This document shows, in pieces, positions 44,588 to 44,622 of a stretch of DNA of 44,622 nucleotides; positions within the stretch are counted from its first letter, which is position 1, and every line of letters begins with the position of its first letter. Below the pieces are notes generated by a model, which saw only the letters and a list, made by a program, of their open reading frames with translations, was not told the DNA's origin and did not search any database. The DNA lies in contig JAUNLH010000011.1 in the NCBI GenBank assembly GCA_030532365.1, forward strand, positions 1 to 44,622. Reading direction: 5' to 3'. A program made the translations under genes and the position numbers. Origin of the DNA: Porphyromonas sp. (lineage in GTDB: Bacteria; Bacteroidota; Bacteroidia; Bacteroidales; Porphyromonadaceae).

Positions 44588-44622
44588 GACACCCGAACTT
44601 AAAAAATCTAAGTTGGGAACTT
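44588..44622. repeat. Palindromic 23-nt-period array, copy E (runs off the window)
   Basis: The reverse-oriented terminal unit (CCCGAACTT, to 44600) is followed by the core AAGTTGGGAACTT at 44610-44622, the last 13 bases of the window. The left edge is almost the same as that of array C. Confidence 0.75.

Overview
The window reads as chromosomal DNA from a member of Bacteroidota, most likely a Porphyromonas or close relative (inference). Evidence: several promoters have the phylum-specific TTG/TTTG (-33) and TAnnTTTG (-7) pair at 19-20 bp spacing; there is a GldH lipoprotein, a DUF4837 lipoprotein, a BACON-domain M60 protease and a FadL/OMPP1-type porin; and the metabolism is anaerobic (pyruvate formate-lyase, agmatine to putrescine). 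Base composition is near 50% GC by eye, except for one clearly AT-rich block at about 6.35-11.2 kb. No rRNA, insertion sequence transposase or CRISPR array is present.

Layout. 0.2-5.3 kb (+): a transglutaminase-like lipoprotein, rpoN (sigma-54), then gcvH-purE from their own promoter, which overlaps the end of rpoN. 5.5 kb: a tiny acidic lipoprotein. 5.8 kb: tRNA-Lys(UUU), whose 3' end is the left attachment site of a decayed integrated element. A 27-bp direct repeat at 5866-5892 and 11219-11245 bounds it. Inside are a C-terminal fragment of a phage-like protein on the minus strand (perhaps terminase small subunit) and a roughly 1,600-residue broken polyvalent protein on the plus strand. No integrase remains. 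11.8-14.7 kb (+): a Trp/Tyr/His-rich secreted protein and a FadL-type outer membrane protein. 14.8-17.7 kb (-): an M60 mucin-protease-like lipoprotein. 17.7 kb: tRNA-Thr(CGU), then an MFS transporter.

19.2-25.9 kb (-): one tightly packed unit, aguA-aguB-glgB-manA-lipid kinase-engB. 26.5-28.6 kb (+): a PpiD-like folding factor. 28.7-33.0 kb (-): ricT(PSP1)-gldH-flippase-glycosyltransferase-like gene, mostly with 4-base overlaps. 33.2 kb (-): tRNA-Gly(CCC). 33.3-36.2 kb (-): pflB-pflA. 36.75-44.3 kb (+): a seven-gene run, DUF4837 lipoprotein-pdxA-cytidylyltransferase-like-SDR-CDP-alcohol phosphotransferase-acyltransferase-CPA2 antiporter. Its middle four genes look like a small cassette for making an unusual phospholipid or sphingolipid head group.

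Between transcription units lie five copies of an intergenic array built from a 13-nt palindrome of the form AAGTT-NNN-AACTT, repeated every 23 nt (at about 0, 11.4, 26.1, 36.4 and 44.6 kb). Two copies of a second, GC-rich inverted repeat lie next to two of these arrays. The most unusual items are the arrays, the decayed tRNA-Lys element with its duplicated polyvalent-protein module, and the lipid cassette whose phosphotransferase lacks the fourth Asp of its signature.
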